From: Cymodocea nodosa
Taxonomy: Eukaryota > Streptophyta > Magnoliopsida > Alismatales > Cymodoceaceae
Direction: 5' to 3'
NCBI GenBank assembly: GCA_036874045.1
Contig: JAZBRI010000003.1
Location: 4,290,501-4,354,500 of the forward strand
DNA length: 64,000 bases
Shown: positions 39,452 to 50,788 of the stretch, in pieces
Position numbering within the stretch: the first letter of the stretch is position 1
How the letters are laid out: the number at the start of each line of letters is the position of its first letter
Translations under genes and position numbers: made by a program
Notes under the pieces: model-generated
Databases searched by the model: none
Told to the model about the DNA's origin: nothing
Seen by the model: only the letters and a program-made list of their open reading frames with translations

Positions 39452-40063
39452 CTATCCCCTGGCCTTGAGCTCCGCAAGCCTGCGCGAAAGATCGTCCTCG
39501 TCCACCTTCTCCTTCTCCTTCCCAGCGATGACATGTGCGGACGCCTGCGGAAGACCGACCGACACCTCGAGCCCATAGTCATCGGCGACCTGCTGCATCA
39601 AGCTACTCACGTCCGCCTCGGGCGTGGAGAGGCTGGTCGACCCGGCCATGGAACTCTCCATGAACTCGGCCTGCACCTCCATGTTCACGAACTGCTTCTC
39701 GAACTGATCCATCGTCTCGGACATCTTCTGCAGGTTCCCGGTAGCCAATGACGTGTTGAGGGACTTGACGATGTTCCCCATGGACTTGCCGACAGCCTGC
39801 ATCTTGGCCTGGGTGTCGAGACGGGCGACAACGGCGTCGAGGCGAGAGGCGAGGCGAAGGTAGTTGAGCTGCTCGCTCCTCTTTCGGATGGAGTTCTCGG
39901 CGTAGATCCTGGCGCCGTCCATGTTTCCCTTCTCGATGGCCTTCTTGACCTTGAGCTTCTCGGACTTCTCCTCCTTCTCGCACTTGCGGGCCTGGCGCTG
40001 GAGGGATTTCGCCGTGAACTTGAGGTCCATAATCTGGTTCATGAGCTTCTCCGTGTTCCCCAT
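39452..40063 (-). CDS. CHMP1: CHMP1 (ESCRT-III, Snf7 family), intronless
   Basis: ESCRT-III subunit of the CHMP1/Did2 class. It acts with IST1 and Vps4-LIP5 in sorting membrane proteins into multivesicular bodies. A single exon encodes 203 aa, the normal length. The N-terminal basic helix ([19 protein letters not shown], then [12 protein letters not shown]) and the coiled-coil core ([20 protein letters not shown]) are typical. The acidic C-terminus ends in [14 protein letters not shown], a textbook MIM1 motif. The coding sequence is GC-rich. A telo-box (AAACCCTAG on the minus strand, about 40096-40104) sits about 35 bases before the ATG. It converges on the LHT8-like gene and lies 6.5 kb from the IST1-like gene, whose product it is expected to bind. 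Confidence 0.97.
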   Translation of the reverse strand: MGNTEKLMNQIMDLKFTAKSLQRQARKCEKEEKSEKLKVKKAIEKGNMDGARIYAENSIRKRSEQLNYLRLASRLDAVVARLDTQAKMQAVGKSMGNIVKSLNTSLATGNLQKMSETMDQFEKQFVNMEVQAEFMESSMAGSTSLSTPEADVSSLMQQVADDYGLEVSVGLPQASAHVIAGKEKEKVDEDDLSRRLAELKARG

Positions 40064-40095
40064 GCCGATCGAAGGTTTCGGTTTTCGAATAATCG

Positions 40096-40104
40096 CTAGG
40101 GTTT
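40096..40104 (-). promoter_or_regulatory. Telo-box in the CHMP1 leader
   Basis: AAACCCTAG on the coding strand about 35 bases upstream of the start. Telo-boxes are common near the start of broadly expressed plant genes. Confidence 0.5.
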
Positions 40105-41256
40105 TCGTTCGATCGGGGATTTGGGAAGAGGAAGAAACAGGGTTTTCGACGGGACACCGTTCGAAATGCGGTGACTGCGATACGCAACTGGTGATGATCT
40201 GTTACATGTGGATCTTTCGGGTCATTGACCCGGATCCGCGGCCGAGCAGTTGATCTTTTTCTTTTTTTTTTTTCGGCGAAAACCGTGGCCGGTCGACAGA
40301 TTATAGTTTAAATCTTCTGAAAATAAAAATTTCAAAATACATGGAAAATACCTTAACTTTGAAAAAATATATATTCCAGACGGAAATTAACTTCCATTTA
40401 TCAGTAAAGCTTTAAGTAGCATGTAAGAAAAAAGGCCTCTATTAAGGTCTCCTTGGGACGTCATCTTAAAAGCCTTGAATTTTTGCATAGATGTCGTTGA
40501 CGTGAGAATTTTTAATAATACTTTGTAGTTTTTTTTTTTTTTTAATTGTAAAATGTAAATACAATTTTATTTTGATCGATTTTCAAAATTTTTAATTGCT
40601 GCTCGTCAGACTGTGGGAGTTTTAATTGTTAGCTATTGCAAATGAATTTTTAATTATGTATCATGCTAATCATGGAGTTCATTTCAACATTTAAGTGATT
40701 GAATATTGATCATTTGTTTTTTTTTGGTAATCTCAGAGTTTTCATATAATCGAAGTATGAATAACAAATAAACTGAAATGAGCAGTTGTGATGTGGGAAC
40801 ATGTTGATTTTTCATGAAGGAGCTGAAAAAAATTCATGTTACATTTTGAATCAAAGACGTTAATTAAAAACGATTGGCCAACGCCAAGAGTTTGGGAAGA
40901 GTGAAGGGGACAATTGGCGTGTTGGAGCAGTGAACCAGGCAAAAGAGATCTCTTCTCCATGTAATAATAATAAAACAAAAGATGCAGCAGTAGCAGTAGT
41001 CGTCCTCAGGACTTGCAAGACAAATAGATGATATAAATTTAACAATGCAACCAGATGAGAAGGACTTGGAAACAGGGTTGGCAGGAGCTTCTGCTTTGAT
41101 ATAAAATGGTTCGGCAATCTAAAATATCTAAAGAAGCCGCAAACCTGTGGACACCACCCATACATGGCAATCGTTTAAATTATTGCAAGAGTCGTACCGA
41201 TTTTGCAAGAGAGACTGAAGTGTGAATCTGGGTTTACTGACGCCGGTTTTTGTGCA
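40105..41256. other. CHMP1 promoter side and ERD2-like 3' flank
   Basis: Tandem arrangement: CHMP1 is transcribed leftward from 40063, and ERD2-like ends at 41257 on the same strand. A GC-rich patch with GACCCGGATCCGCGGCC (about 40228-40244) is followed by AT-rich sequence with T runs. No further gene seen. Confidence 0.45.
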
Positions 41257-44226
41257 TCACACAACTCCTGAGGGAAGTCGCACCAGTAATTGGCCGCTGA
41301 CAAGACTGAAGCAGAGAAAAGGAGAGCAGATGGTGAGGAGGAAGAGATGAGGAAATAATAAATATTTCATCCACCAGTTGAGAAAGTAAAGAAAAGTCTG
41401 AACGATATTATATTGATCCTGCGCTTACCTTTTCACGTAATAGTAGCAAAAATCAGCAAGGATAAAAGTCTGAACGATTTCAGAGAAGATGACCATCAGA
41501 GGCCACAATCCCGAACCCATTACTGTCAGCAGGCGTCCATGGCTGTCCAAAACCTGTCAGATTAAATGAAAAAAGAAAAGGAACATTTCAGCATAATAAT
41601 GTAAGATGCAGATGAAATATATATAGAATACAGTAGTGGTTTCTGTCTCTAAAGATACAATTTGCTTTTGTGGAATCAAACCTTCAGGACCCAATTTGCA
41701 CAGCTCAGAAACCTTGCAATTCCCAGGGCAAACACATAATGTGCCGTGAAGGGCTCGACTATCTGCAATAGGAAGCCATGGTTAGTGGCAGAATTGTCAT
41801 ACCAACATTTCCTACAAATGGAGTTCTCCGGGACCTTGGCGTTTTGCATCAAGTGAAGCTGGGGCAGCACAGAAACAGCTTCCAGGTATACACAGAATGC
41901 CCAGAGAATTCTGTTCACAATGAAATCGGGGGTTGAGGGGTGAATGACGAATGCCAGAGCAGCGCAGGGCATTACCTACAGGGCACAAAATCTTGTCGTT
42001 CAGTGGAAATGTGTTGAAGCTAAACCAAAACGCATTTTTCTACACTGTTTTTTTTTGAACCAAGTCTTCCCTTCCTCCTTTACATTCAAAAAAAAGTAAG
42101 TAAGGAATAGAATATAATATAATATAATGGTGCTGTCATCTTTTCTTTCTGTTCTTTGTTCACTGTGTGTCTTCCTCAAATGATTACCACCATGCATATA
42201 TTTTCAAGTTCTACAAAGGTGGTTATCAAAGCAAATATTGGAAGAAGATGAGCATAGCTTACCACAAAATAAATTTCAAAAGTATCTTGATCCTCCATGT
42301 AGGTAGACTTGAAACTGAAGTGAAACATGTATATAACCCACAAGGTGGTGGCCAGAGTAGCCGTGTCAAGCAGCGTGTGTATGTCATACTCCATTACAAA
42401 GCTACAGTACAGTCTGACTGCTAGAAATATTGCTGTCAACTCTTGAGACTTGAGGGAGAGACCTGCAATGTGCAGATGATTTAGACGAAAGTGAAGACAT
42501 GAGAAATATGAATAGTTAAGTAAAACGTTAAATGATCATGACAGAATCAAAAGACTGTCAAATTCTCAGGAAGCTTTGACAAGCCCAAAGGGAGGGGCAC
42601 CAGGAAATATAGGTGGTCTATACGATGACACCATTGATTCCATTAGCTAATACAATATTTCTTCTAAGTTCTAAACTAAAATCTCACACCTCTAGAATTT
42701 GCCAAATTGTGGATTACAGGTTACGCATTAGCTAGTTGCCCATTCTGTAGTTTTATAATTTTATATCATATATATATAAAGATTATAAGAATCTCTAACT
42801 TACAGCTTAACATTAAACTTAAAGATATTATCTAATATTTTAGATATGCTATACGTGGTATATTTGGAAGATATTTATTTGTAAAATATTATCTTTACAA
42901 TTTTAGATTTTTTTACTTGCATATCATTGAAAAAATTAATAATTACTTATATCACATTCAAAATTTGCATTTACTTGCATGGAATTTAAAAAATCTTCAT
43001 TTCACTTTGATGTTGTCACTATTACCTTTGATACATTAATCACAAGGTTACGAATTGTGAATTTTTAATGGTGTGCAAATAGATATAAATTCTTGGGAGA
43101 CATACAAGTGATTATCAAATGTTTTGATAGCATGTCGGTAAAAAATCCTATAATTTTAGCAAATGTATGAATTAAAACAATGCTTACGTGAATTTCTAAA
43201 TTTAAATTAGTCCATAAAGAATCTTAAGTGATCTATGAAAATGATTGAACTTGACTTCAACCTGCTTGCCTAGTTTAACTCCACCTTAACTCATTATTAA
43301 AATTAGGTCGGGTCGGGTCAAGTACTTGGAAAAATAGATCATAATAACTCAACACGTCACCCATTATCTGTCAGTCACGGGTTCAACCCCTCTAATTAAC
43401 TTGATTATTCATATATTTGTATTTATTATCTATTTAAAATGATCTTACCCATATCCCTTTATCACCCAAAAACATGATTCGGATAATAATGAATAATTTT
43501 TTATTACCCATATCCATTAAATAAAATGGAAAATGGGTAAACAGATACAATTTAATATCCCTAGCTACACTACCTTCGAAAACACCTTTTTGGTAGAAAA
43601 CCAATTTTCTGAGAATGTTACAGCAGAATGGCAATATTAAACACGACCATAATCAATATAGTCGAAAGAAACAAGTTCTTGTTGAATTCTCATTCTCTCT
43701 CTCGTATATTTTTATTTACAATTTTGTCAGAATAGGCATGTGCGTAAAACGGACGAAGATGGTTTCGCCCAACCCGACGACATGACCAGAATCGGGTTTG
43801 AAGGTGATCGGGTAACAGGGTCGGACCTCTCACCCCTGCGATAAACCCGTTTAAACGACCTTTGAAGTCGTTACGGGCGGGAGGAGATGAACGCCATCGT
43901 CCATCGTCTATTCGTCTTCCTCCTCCTCCAGATTATATATAAAAATGGATGAATCTGGAGATGAGAAAGGAGAAGAGCAGGGGAGATTTCGTACCGGCAG
44001 AAGTGTTTTTCTTGGTTAGCTTGTAGATGAGAACGGAGATGCCGATGGCGTGGCAGACCTCGGCGGCGACGTATAGGTTGTTTTCATCGTGGACGGCGAG
44101 CCTGACGATGATGAGGGCGGCCATGCCCGAGACGACGCTGAGAAAGGCCTTGACCTTGGGCGGCTGACGCTTCACCCACGCCACCGCCGTGGTGACGGTC
44201 GTCTTACTCGATCCGTCGCGGACCAT
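41257..44226 (-). CDS. ERD2-like (ER lumen protein-retaining receptor family), complete
   Basis: Seven-helix Golgi/ER membrane protein of the plant ERD2-like branch, related to the K/HDEL receptor; whether it binds HDEL ligands is not shown by the sequence. Exons on the minus strand: 44226-43995, 42462-42263, 41975-41835, 41762-41682, 41553-41429, 41305-41257; 275 aa. Conserved blocks: KVKAFLSVVSGMAALII, LVYKLT-like LIYKLTKKNTSAG, LSLKSQELTAIFLAVRLYCS, EYDIHTLLD, WAFCVYLEAVSVLPQLHLMQ, EPFTAHYVFALGIARFLSC, and ILADFCYYYVKS before the C-terminal tail. Exon 5 could end at an in-frame stop (41427-41425), but that stop overlaps a strong donor AG|GTAAGC, and exon 6 restores the family C-terminus GQLLVRLPSGVV. 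The exon 3 donor is the weak AAG|GTCCCG. The 72-nt intron 41763-41834 is open in frame. AAACCCTAG lies at 44251-44259 on the plus strand, just upstream of the start. Confidence 0.93.
43270..43600. repeat. Degenerate GGGTCGGGTCA-type repeat in ERD2-like intron 1
   Basis: TCGGGTCGGGTCAAGTACTT is followed by an AT-rich part with several ACCCATATCC motifs. It resembles dispersed GGGTC-rich plant repeats. No terminal repeats were recognised. Confidence 0.3.
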
Positions 44227-47200
44227 GGCGTTCCTCCAGCACACGCGCACAAACCCTAGCGGTAGTAGAGGAGGAGGAGGAGGACGGGGGAGAAGAGCCG
44301 AGCCAGAAGGGTCCAGGAGATGAGGACGAGGTCAAGTCGTGAGGGACAAGAGTTACGGTAGATCATTCATATACAGCACGGCAGCAGTTGTGGTACACCA
44401 ACGTGCGTTCCATCGTGATTCCTCGGTTCCGTTCGCTTCTCTCTGCTTGTTTCCCTTGTAAGTAAATAAATGGTACGTGTTATAGATTGATGTTTGAATC
44501 TGAGTAGACTAATAAACAGGCGATAAAATTTTTAGTGTGGTGCCCACGTTCTACTTACTAATTAATCAAGTGAACATTAATCTAAAGAATCACAACCAGC
44601 AATCTCGAATCGTGATGTGCAGTCTAATGATTGAGAGTTGTACTCACGATGTACGTGGATGATTAAAAATAAAAAACAATCCCTTAGATGTTAAGGTCAA
44701 CAACAAATTTGAGGATGTGAGATTTTAGGGAGGCATTGGGTGTGCGAAGAGGGAGGAGAGACGAGACTTCCATGGTAAAAAGGCCGTGATATCCGGATGT
44801 CGTTGCACAAGTGGTGTCACGCACTGTAGATCCTTACGGGCTCACTTTGATGGCGTCCGGTGCATGGGCAAGATCATGAGCTATGCACGTGACGATTCAC
44901 GTGTAGAAGAGGCAAAATGTGTCTCATGCAACTCACACAAGTATATAATGTTATTCATCTTAAAATTAATTAATAATAAATAAAAATATTTATCCTATAT
45001 TAAATCAAATCTTATACTTGCATTTATTGATGGTTACAGAAATTTAGATAATCATAAAAGACCAGAGAAGAATGGACGGAGAAAACTTTTTCTGGGGTAA
45101 ACAATAATTCACGAGTAAACTGTCAAATTCGATTCATTATTCATATAAATTTGTGAAGGCAATGGCCACCGACCGTACAAGTTAGAGGAGCTATAGGACT
45201 GGAAATTCTCTTTCGCAGCAGCCTGTAGAGCATTGCCTGAAAGCATAGCTTCTATCTATATGATCACGTATTGGTTGGATTTTACTAAGAAAGTGATTTG
45301 TCTCTCTATGATAATGTTCCACTCTTTAGAAGAGGACACAAATCCTCATGAATCGAAGAGGCATTTGTTTATTTATGACAGACTTAAAAAAAAAAAGTAC
45401 ACATGGTTTCATACTTCATACAATACAGAACGTTAAATTTGTCCGTCAACCACGGGTGACTTCTGCGGGAGATTCAATGCCACTATTTTCACGGTCTGAC
45501 GACGAGCATGAGAGACGTTGGCTCAACTAGGTTATGACATGATGTTGTGTTTAGCCTTGGACAAGCATTTCAAGGATTAGAGACCTGAAAAAGAATTGCT
45601 GCGACATAAACCAACAAAAGCTCAAGAAATTGTGTCGCCATCATGAACAAAAATTATCGTCCCTTTTTATTCCCAACCCCACCCAATTCGCATAGTATCC
45701 CACTTTACATTAAAGCATCATAATGAACTTGTTTTTAGTGGTCAAATTTTGATAGACAACAAAACAATACCTCAAATAAATATATTATTTTTTATGATGA
45801 GTGTGTGTTTGAATATTTTTAATTTATTTACAAGACGATTGATTTATTCTTGAATAAGTAGTCATTTAAATAAAATTATTTTTCTTACATGTCATAATCA
45901 AAGTGATGGATTTGCTTCTTACAACAAAGACTAGTGAAAATATGCTTAGGTTTATTCCAATATTTACCGACCACAAGTGTCAAAAGTGGCCGAACAACAA
46001 GAGCCGATTTTTCTTTCTTGTAGACATTATCAATAGCTGCACCAATCATGAGAAGTGGAAGGGTCCGGAATTGGATTACACCACATCCAACTAATCAAAT
46101 AGAAAATTCAAATTCTACAACAACGTAGCGAAACCGAACAACTAGAACGAATGACAGAATAAATTTTAGTGCAATTAAAAAGGAAACGGACAAGATAACC
46201 CAGCTTGGCTTGACCATTAATTACTTCAGAGCTTCATTACAATGAACTCCGATACCTATTAAAGAGAGCAGAGAGCAGAGGTAGCAGCAAATCTTCCAAC
46301 ATTAATGGTATTACACTACAGCAAATGTCATGATGTCATAATCACCAAGTACAATAACACAAGATACCCATGGAACATTAATGGTGAAAATAGGTATAGG
46401 ACCCATCCAAGTAGAATCTCAATCAATAATCATGGACACAGTTGCCATATCAACTCATTTTGGGTAGAAATTGGTTGGGTGATCACAAAGAAATCTCTTT
46501 ATTATGCCATTAATGATTAGATTTCCTTTATGAAGCTGGAATCATAAAACTCAATAAGTTTCTTGGTGGCACCACCTAAAAAGCCAATATTTTATTTTTA
46601 AAATTTCAAAATAATTATATAATTAATTAATCAATAGTATAATCTACTACATATTTAAAGTTTCAACTTAATCTACACTACATTCGTTGAGTTTTTTCAG
46701 TCAAAAGACAAATGATTAGAAATTTGATAGAAAAATATTGAATTTTAAGACTTTTAGATTAAGGATCAATATTTATTTAAGTAAAATTTCAAATATGTAC
46801 TTATAAAATCTCAACCTCTCATATTTTTATAAGAAAAAATTAAGATGCCACTAGTATCACCACCAGCCAGGAATTTCAACTTTGCACACATGCACATCCA
46901 CGCTTACATGTGCACCTGCACACACACACTAGAGCAAGTATCTTTTCTTAATGGTTAACTTCTATTATTTTCTATTCATTGGATAATGTTATGATCACTG
47001 CATTGTAAGATAGAAAATTACATCAGACAGGATTTGATATAAGACAGTAACTTGCATATAAGTACGAATATACATTAATTTGTATATTTATGAAGTATAT
47101 ATTTATGGGCAGTAATATATACCATATAGCATAATGTGAACGTTGGGTATCAGACATTCTTTGTTGGCTTGGTGATGGAACCTGCAAAAAATATAAGTGG

Positions 47201-48007
47201 AATTAGATGCTTTATTAAAAAAGAATTTTATTCATTGGATATTTTAGTTTTATTGTTGATAATGTAATTGGTAATACATGCATTGCTCAATGTCGTATAA
47301 TATGGATTTTCTGCTTGTTGAATTGTTTTGATATTTTCTATAAATAAGAAATTCTTTATCACTAGTGTTAATGCACATTCTTTGATATATTTAGGTATTT
47401 CCTATCACACATTTAATTGAAGTTCTTTTTGAAGAATAACGTTTTTTTAAATGAAATAAATTTCTTACACGTAAAGGTACATTATATATCATCTCAGGTA
47501 TGTTGGGGCGATCTTGTTAACATTTCCAAAGATTATGCCATTCATTTGTCTAGAGGAATCACACATAATATAACAATGTTTAAGGGAGAATTGCTTTTAT
47601 AGATACATTATGTATGTTGGACATGAAGCAAAATTCTGTATCAATTTGTAAATTAAGTGTTATAATTCATTTTATAGATGATAATTCATCACGTGATTTG
47701 CATATAACACATTTATCTAAGCCATAAATCATCTTTTTTTTTCATATTCTACTTTCCTCGTATCAAAATCTCTGAGGCATGCTTCTAATCAAAACTATTA
47801 TGTGGTGGTGTGATCATTGAAATATTTTATATTTCGAAAATATTTGGACACTTATCCTGCCATGTTTTTATTTTTTGCCAAATGATTTCACGTTACAGGT
47901 GTTAGATATTTGTGGATGCATAAAATCAATTTTTTAAACTTGAATATGTAAATGTCTACTCCACAGCAGTTTCTGCTAACCCAAAAGAAAACACCTTTGC
48001 AATCACA
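44227..48007. other. Spacer between ERD2-like and the retroelement stack
   Basis: The first 300 bp are GC-rich leader and promoter of ERD2-like. The rest is AT-rich with short accidental frames and an ACACAC-rich run near 46880-46930. The gypsy 5' LTR should lie at the right end, but I could not delimit it. Confidence 0.45.
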
Positions 48008-49807
48008 ATGACATTTAGGGTTTCAAAGAAAGACATTGACAGGAAGAGCACAATGATGAGGGAAGAGGTTCTGATACATGGCAATGACATCCGACAACTG
48101 TTTCACCAGTTCAACATCAAAAGGGATGAAAAACTCTCTTCATCCAACCTCTTCATGTGCATGAGAAGCTTCGGGAATGAATTGTCCATTGAGGATTCTG
48201 ATGAATTTGTTGGGTGCGTTGAATTCAAGGGATCCATGGGTTTGAGGACTTCACTGTGGTGAATGTCCATGTTGAACATATGCCTCAGCCCCTCTCCATG
48301 GTGGAGAAGAGGACCGAATCCATTGGCAATTGCAGTGGAGGGAGAGAGGGTTGGCCAAACAAGGTCACTCTGGAAGGAATTCTTCCTCAATCTTCACTCA
48401 AACTAATCTTCCTTCTATACAGTGATGCCTCAACCTTTCGTCATTATCAAGCTAAGTTTGAGAGATATTGAAACAGGTGACAGGGCTCAAGAAGACATTG
48501 CAAGCATCTATGTGAGCAGTCTCAAGGAGGAAATTATGGTGGAGGTTCAGATGATCAAAGCTACCAGCCTAATGCAAGCTATAAGGGTGGCCTGACAGTA
48601 CAAGAAGTTGCAATGAAACAACTGTGGCAACTGATGGGGTGGACCATCTGGAAACAAGGAAAGCGTACCTCAAGAACATATTCAACAAAAGTGGAAAGTA
48701 AGATTAGGGGACAGCAACAGCCTTCACTTAAAATTCTTATTCCCACTAAGACAAAAGAGAGAAAGGAGAAGAATTAATGTTGTAATTGTGATGAGAAATT
48801 GCACATAAGCCACCGATGCAAAGCACAATCCCTTTTCTTGGTGCAGGTAGATTGGGATACAGAAGAGGAAGATGATGAAGCCAACATCAGACGGTACTCA
48901 AACAATCAAGAGACAGAGTGAAATAGATGGTGGTGTCATTTCTATGCATGTCATATCCAGATCAGTGGATCTGAGGAGGATGCAGATTTAGGTTGAAGTG
49001 AATGGAAGAGGGTGTTATTGATGACAGATGATAGGAGCATACACAGCTTCCTAGAACCAAAGGTGCTTGCACTGTCATTATATGATGACTCCAGCATTAC
49101 AAGTAAGGTGACCATAGCAGGAGGAGGTCAGTTGGAGATTGTAGCCATCAAAATCTTGTATTAGTTGTGGACCAGGGAGTTCATATGGTGGTTGAGGTCC
49201 AATTTAGGGGCATAGGCCTATATGACATTGTGTTGAGAGCTCAATGGTTGCAAACGTTGGGAAACTTCCGTTGGAATATTGAGCAAAAAATTCCCAAATT
49301 TATGTGACCAGGGAATGAGGCAGAATGGTGGGGGTTAAACCCACCGGTGGTTGCAAGACGTCTTGATGGGGAAGATGTAAAACTTCGTGGGGAGGCTAGT
49401 GATCAATTGATTATTTATGTAGTTGGTTAAGGAGACATAATGGATGAGGAGAGAGGAGGTTCTTAAGGCCAGGAGAAATTTGCAAAACTTATTAAAGGAA
49501 TTTAAAGACTTATTTGATGAACCAAAGGTATTACCTCCGAAGAGGGATGATAATCATCGGATTCATCTCAAAGATGAGGGTAAGGTGACATCAGTACCTC
49601 TGCATAGGTATGCTTACTTTCAAAAAATTGAAATTGAAAAGGAGTTTTTGGAGGCAGGGATTATTAGATTATCAACAAACCCATTCTCTTCACCAGTGTT
49701 ACTGGTGAGAAAGAAAGATTGTTCATGGAGGTTTTGCATGCACTGTGAGGAGCTTAATCAACACACAATCAAGGACAAATTTCCAATACCAAGATGGATC
49801 AGCTATT

Positions 49808-50096
49808 AGACAAGGCAACCTGTTAGCGGATTTGCTGGCCAAGCTAGGATTGCAGCATAAGAAGAAAGCTGTGATATACGAAAATGAATAGCCACCAGAT
49901 TTTAGATCTCATATGTTGTTAAATAGTTGGGGAATCCCCACTCTGTGAGTTACGTAACTCTCTTTGCCTATGCTCTGCTGTTTTCTATGTTTGAGTGAGG
50001 TTTTGACTTGGTTTGTTTCACCTTATTTTATCTCCTGTTTTCTTGTGTCCCTGCCCCATAACAGATCAGGGGTTTCCGTAAAAAGAAAAAAAGGGT
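49808..50096 (+). mobile_element. 5'-truncated LINE (289 bp) in the gypsy reverse transcriptase
   Basis: The insert is flanked by the 11-bp direct repeat GATCAGCTATT (49797-49807 and 50097-50107). Removing insert plus one copy restores the gypsy codons for KMDQLLDGLS. The insert starts with RQGNLLADLLAKLGLQ, the C-terminus of a plant LINE RNase H domain, and after a 3' UTR ends in an A-rich tail (AAAAAGAAAAAAAGG). It is a different family from the long LINE to the right, judging by its 3' UTR. Confidence 0.85.
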
Positions 50097-50399
50097 GATC
50101 AGCTATTGGATGGATTGAGCAAGTATGATACTAATCTAAGTTGTATCCATAGCCCAGTTATCATCAAATTAGTGTGAATGATTAAGAGATATATACTCAC
50201 CAATGCATCCTCAATCTTCCAAGTGATTACAAACAACCTGTTTCAACTGTAATTGAAGAAATTTTTATTAGTATTCTTCAATGATAATATTAATTTACAT
50301 TAGGGATTGGGGAGCACACCTACAGCATTTGAGAAAGGAACATTAGGAACTATTTTTTCCTCAATAAGACTAAATACACATTTGGAGTAACAAAAGAGG

Positions 50400-50788
50400 G
50401 TGTTTGTGGCCTTGGAAAATAGGGGAAAGGAAAAACTGGAAAAAATTTTGGCGATTTTCCTGGCATTTGTGCATCCAGAAAATCCGAAAAAGATTCTCCT
50501 AATCCACCAACAGAAGACAAAGTTTGCCAGATTTTTAACCTTCCAGCCTAGAAATTCATTTTCGCCTATTGAGGGTTGGGCTTAGGGGTGATTAAATTAA
50601 GTTATTAGAGTTTAAATTGAGGATAAAAGATTTAATTGAAGATGTATAAACATCCAAATTCAATTTCTAATATTTTCTGTTAAATGCACAAACACCAAAA
50701 AATGACAAAATTGACATAACTTTTCTTTTCTTTTTTCTATCATTTTTCAAATTTTCCTTTTCCTCTATTTTCTAGTGCACAAATGGGC
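50400..50788. mobile_element. MITE-like insert with terminal inverted repeats in gypsy RT/RNase H
   Basis: The left end (GTGTTTGTGGCCTTGGAAAA, then TAGGGGAAAGGAAAAACTGG) and the reverse complement of the right end (CCCATTTGTGCACTAGAAAA, then TAGAGGAAAAGGAAAATTTG) match over about 45 bp with scattered differences. The interior is AT-rich and non-coding. The gypsy protein pattern is broken on exactly this stretch. A target duplication could not be identified, so the superfamily is open. Confidence 0.55.

Noticed and set aside
39603-40187. 194-codon minus-strand frame overlapping CHMP1
   Set aside because: It is a frame shadow of the GC-rich CHMP1 gene; its composition (Arg, Gly, His, Glu) is that of an off-frame read and no domain is visible.
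41425-41427. In-frame TAA as the real end of the ERD2-like protein
   Set aside because: The stop overlaps a strong donor AG|GTAAGC, and the next exon (41305-41257) restores the conserved C-terminal tail of the family.
49797-50107. Host gene exon at the RQGNLLADLLAKLG reading
   Set aside because: It lies inside a 289-bp insert with target duplication and A-tail; the peptide is the LINE RNase H end.
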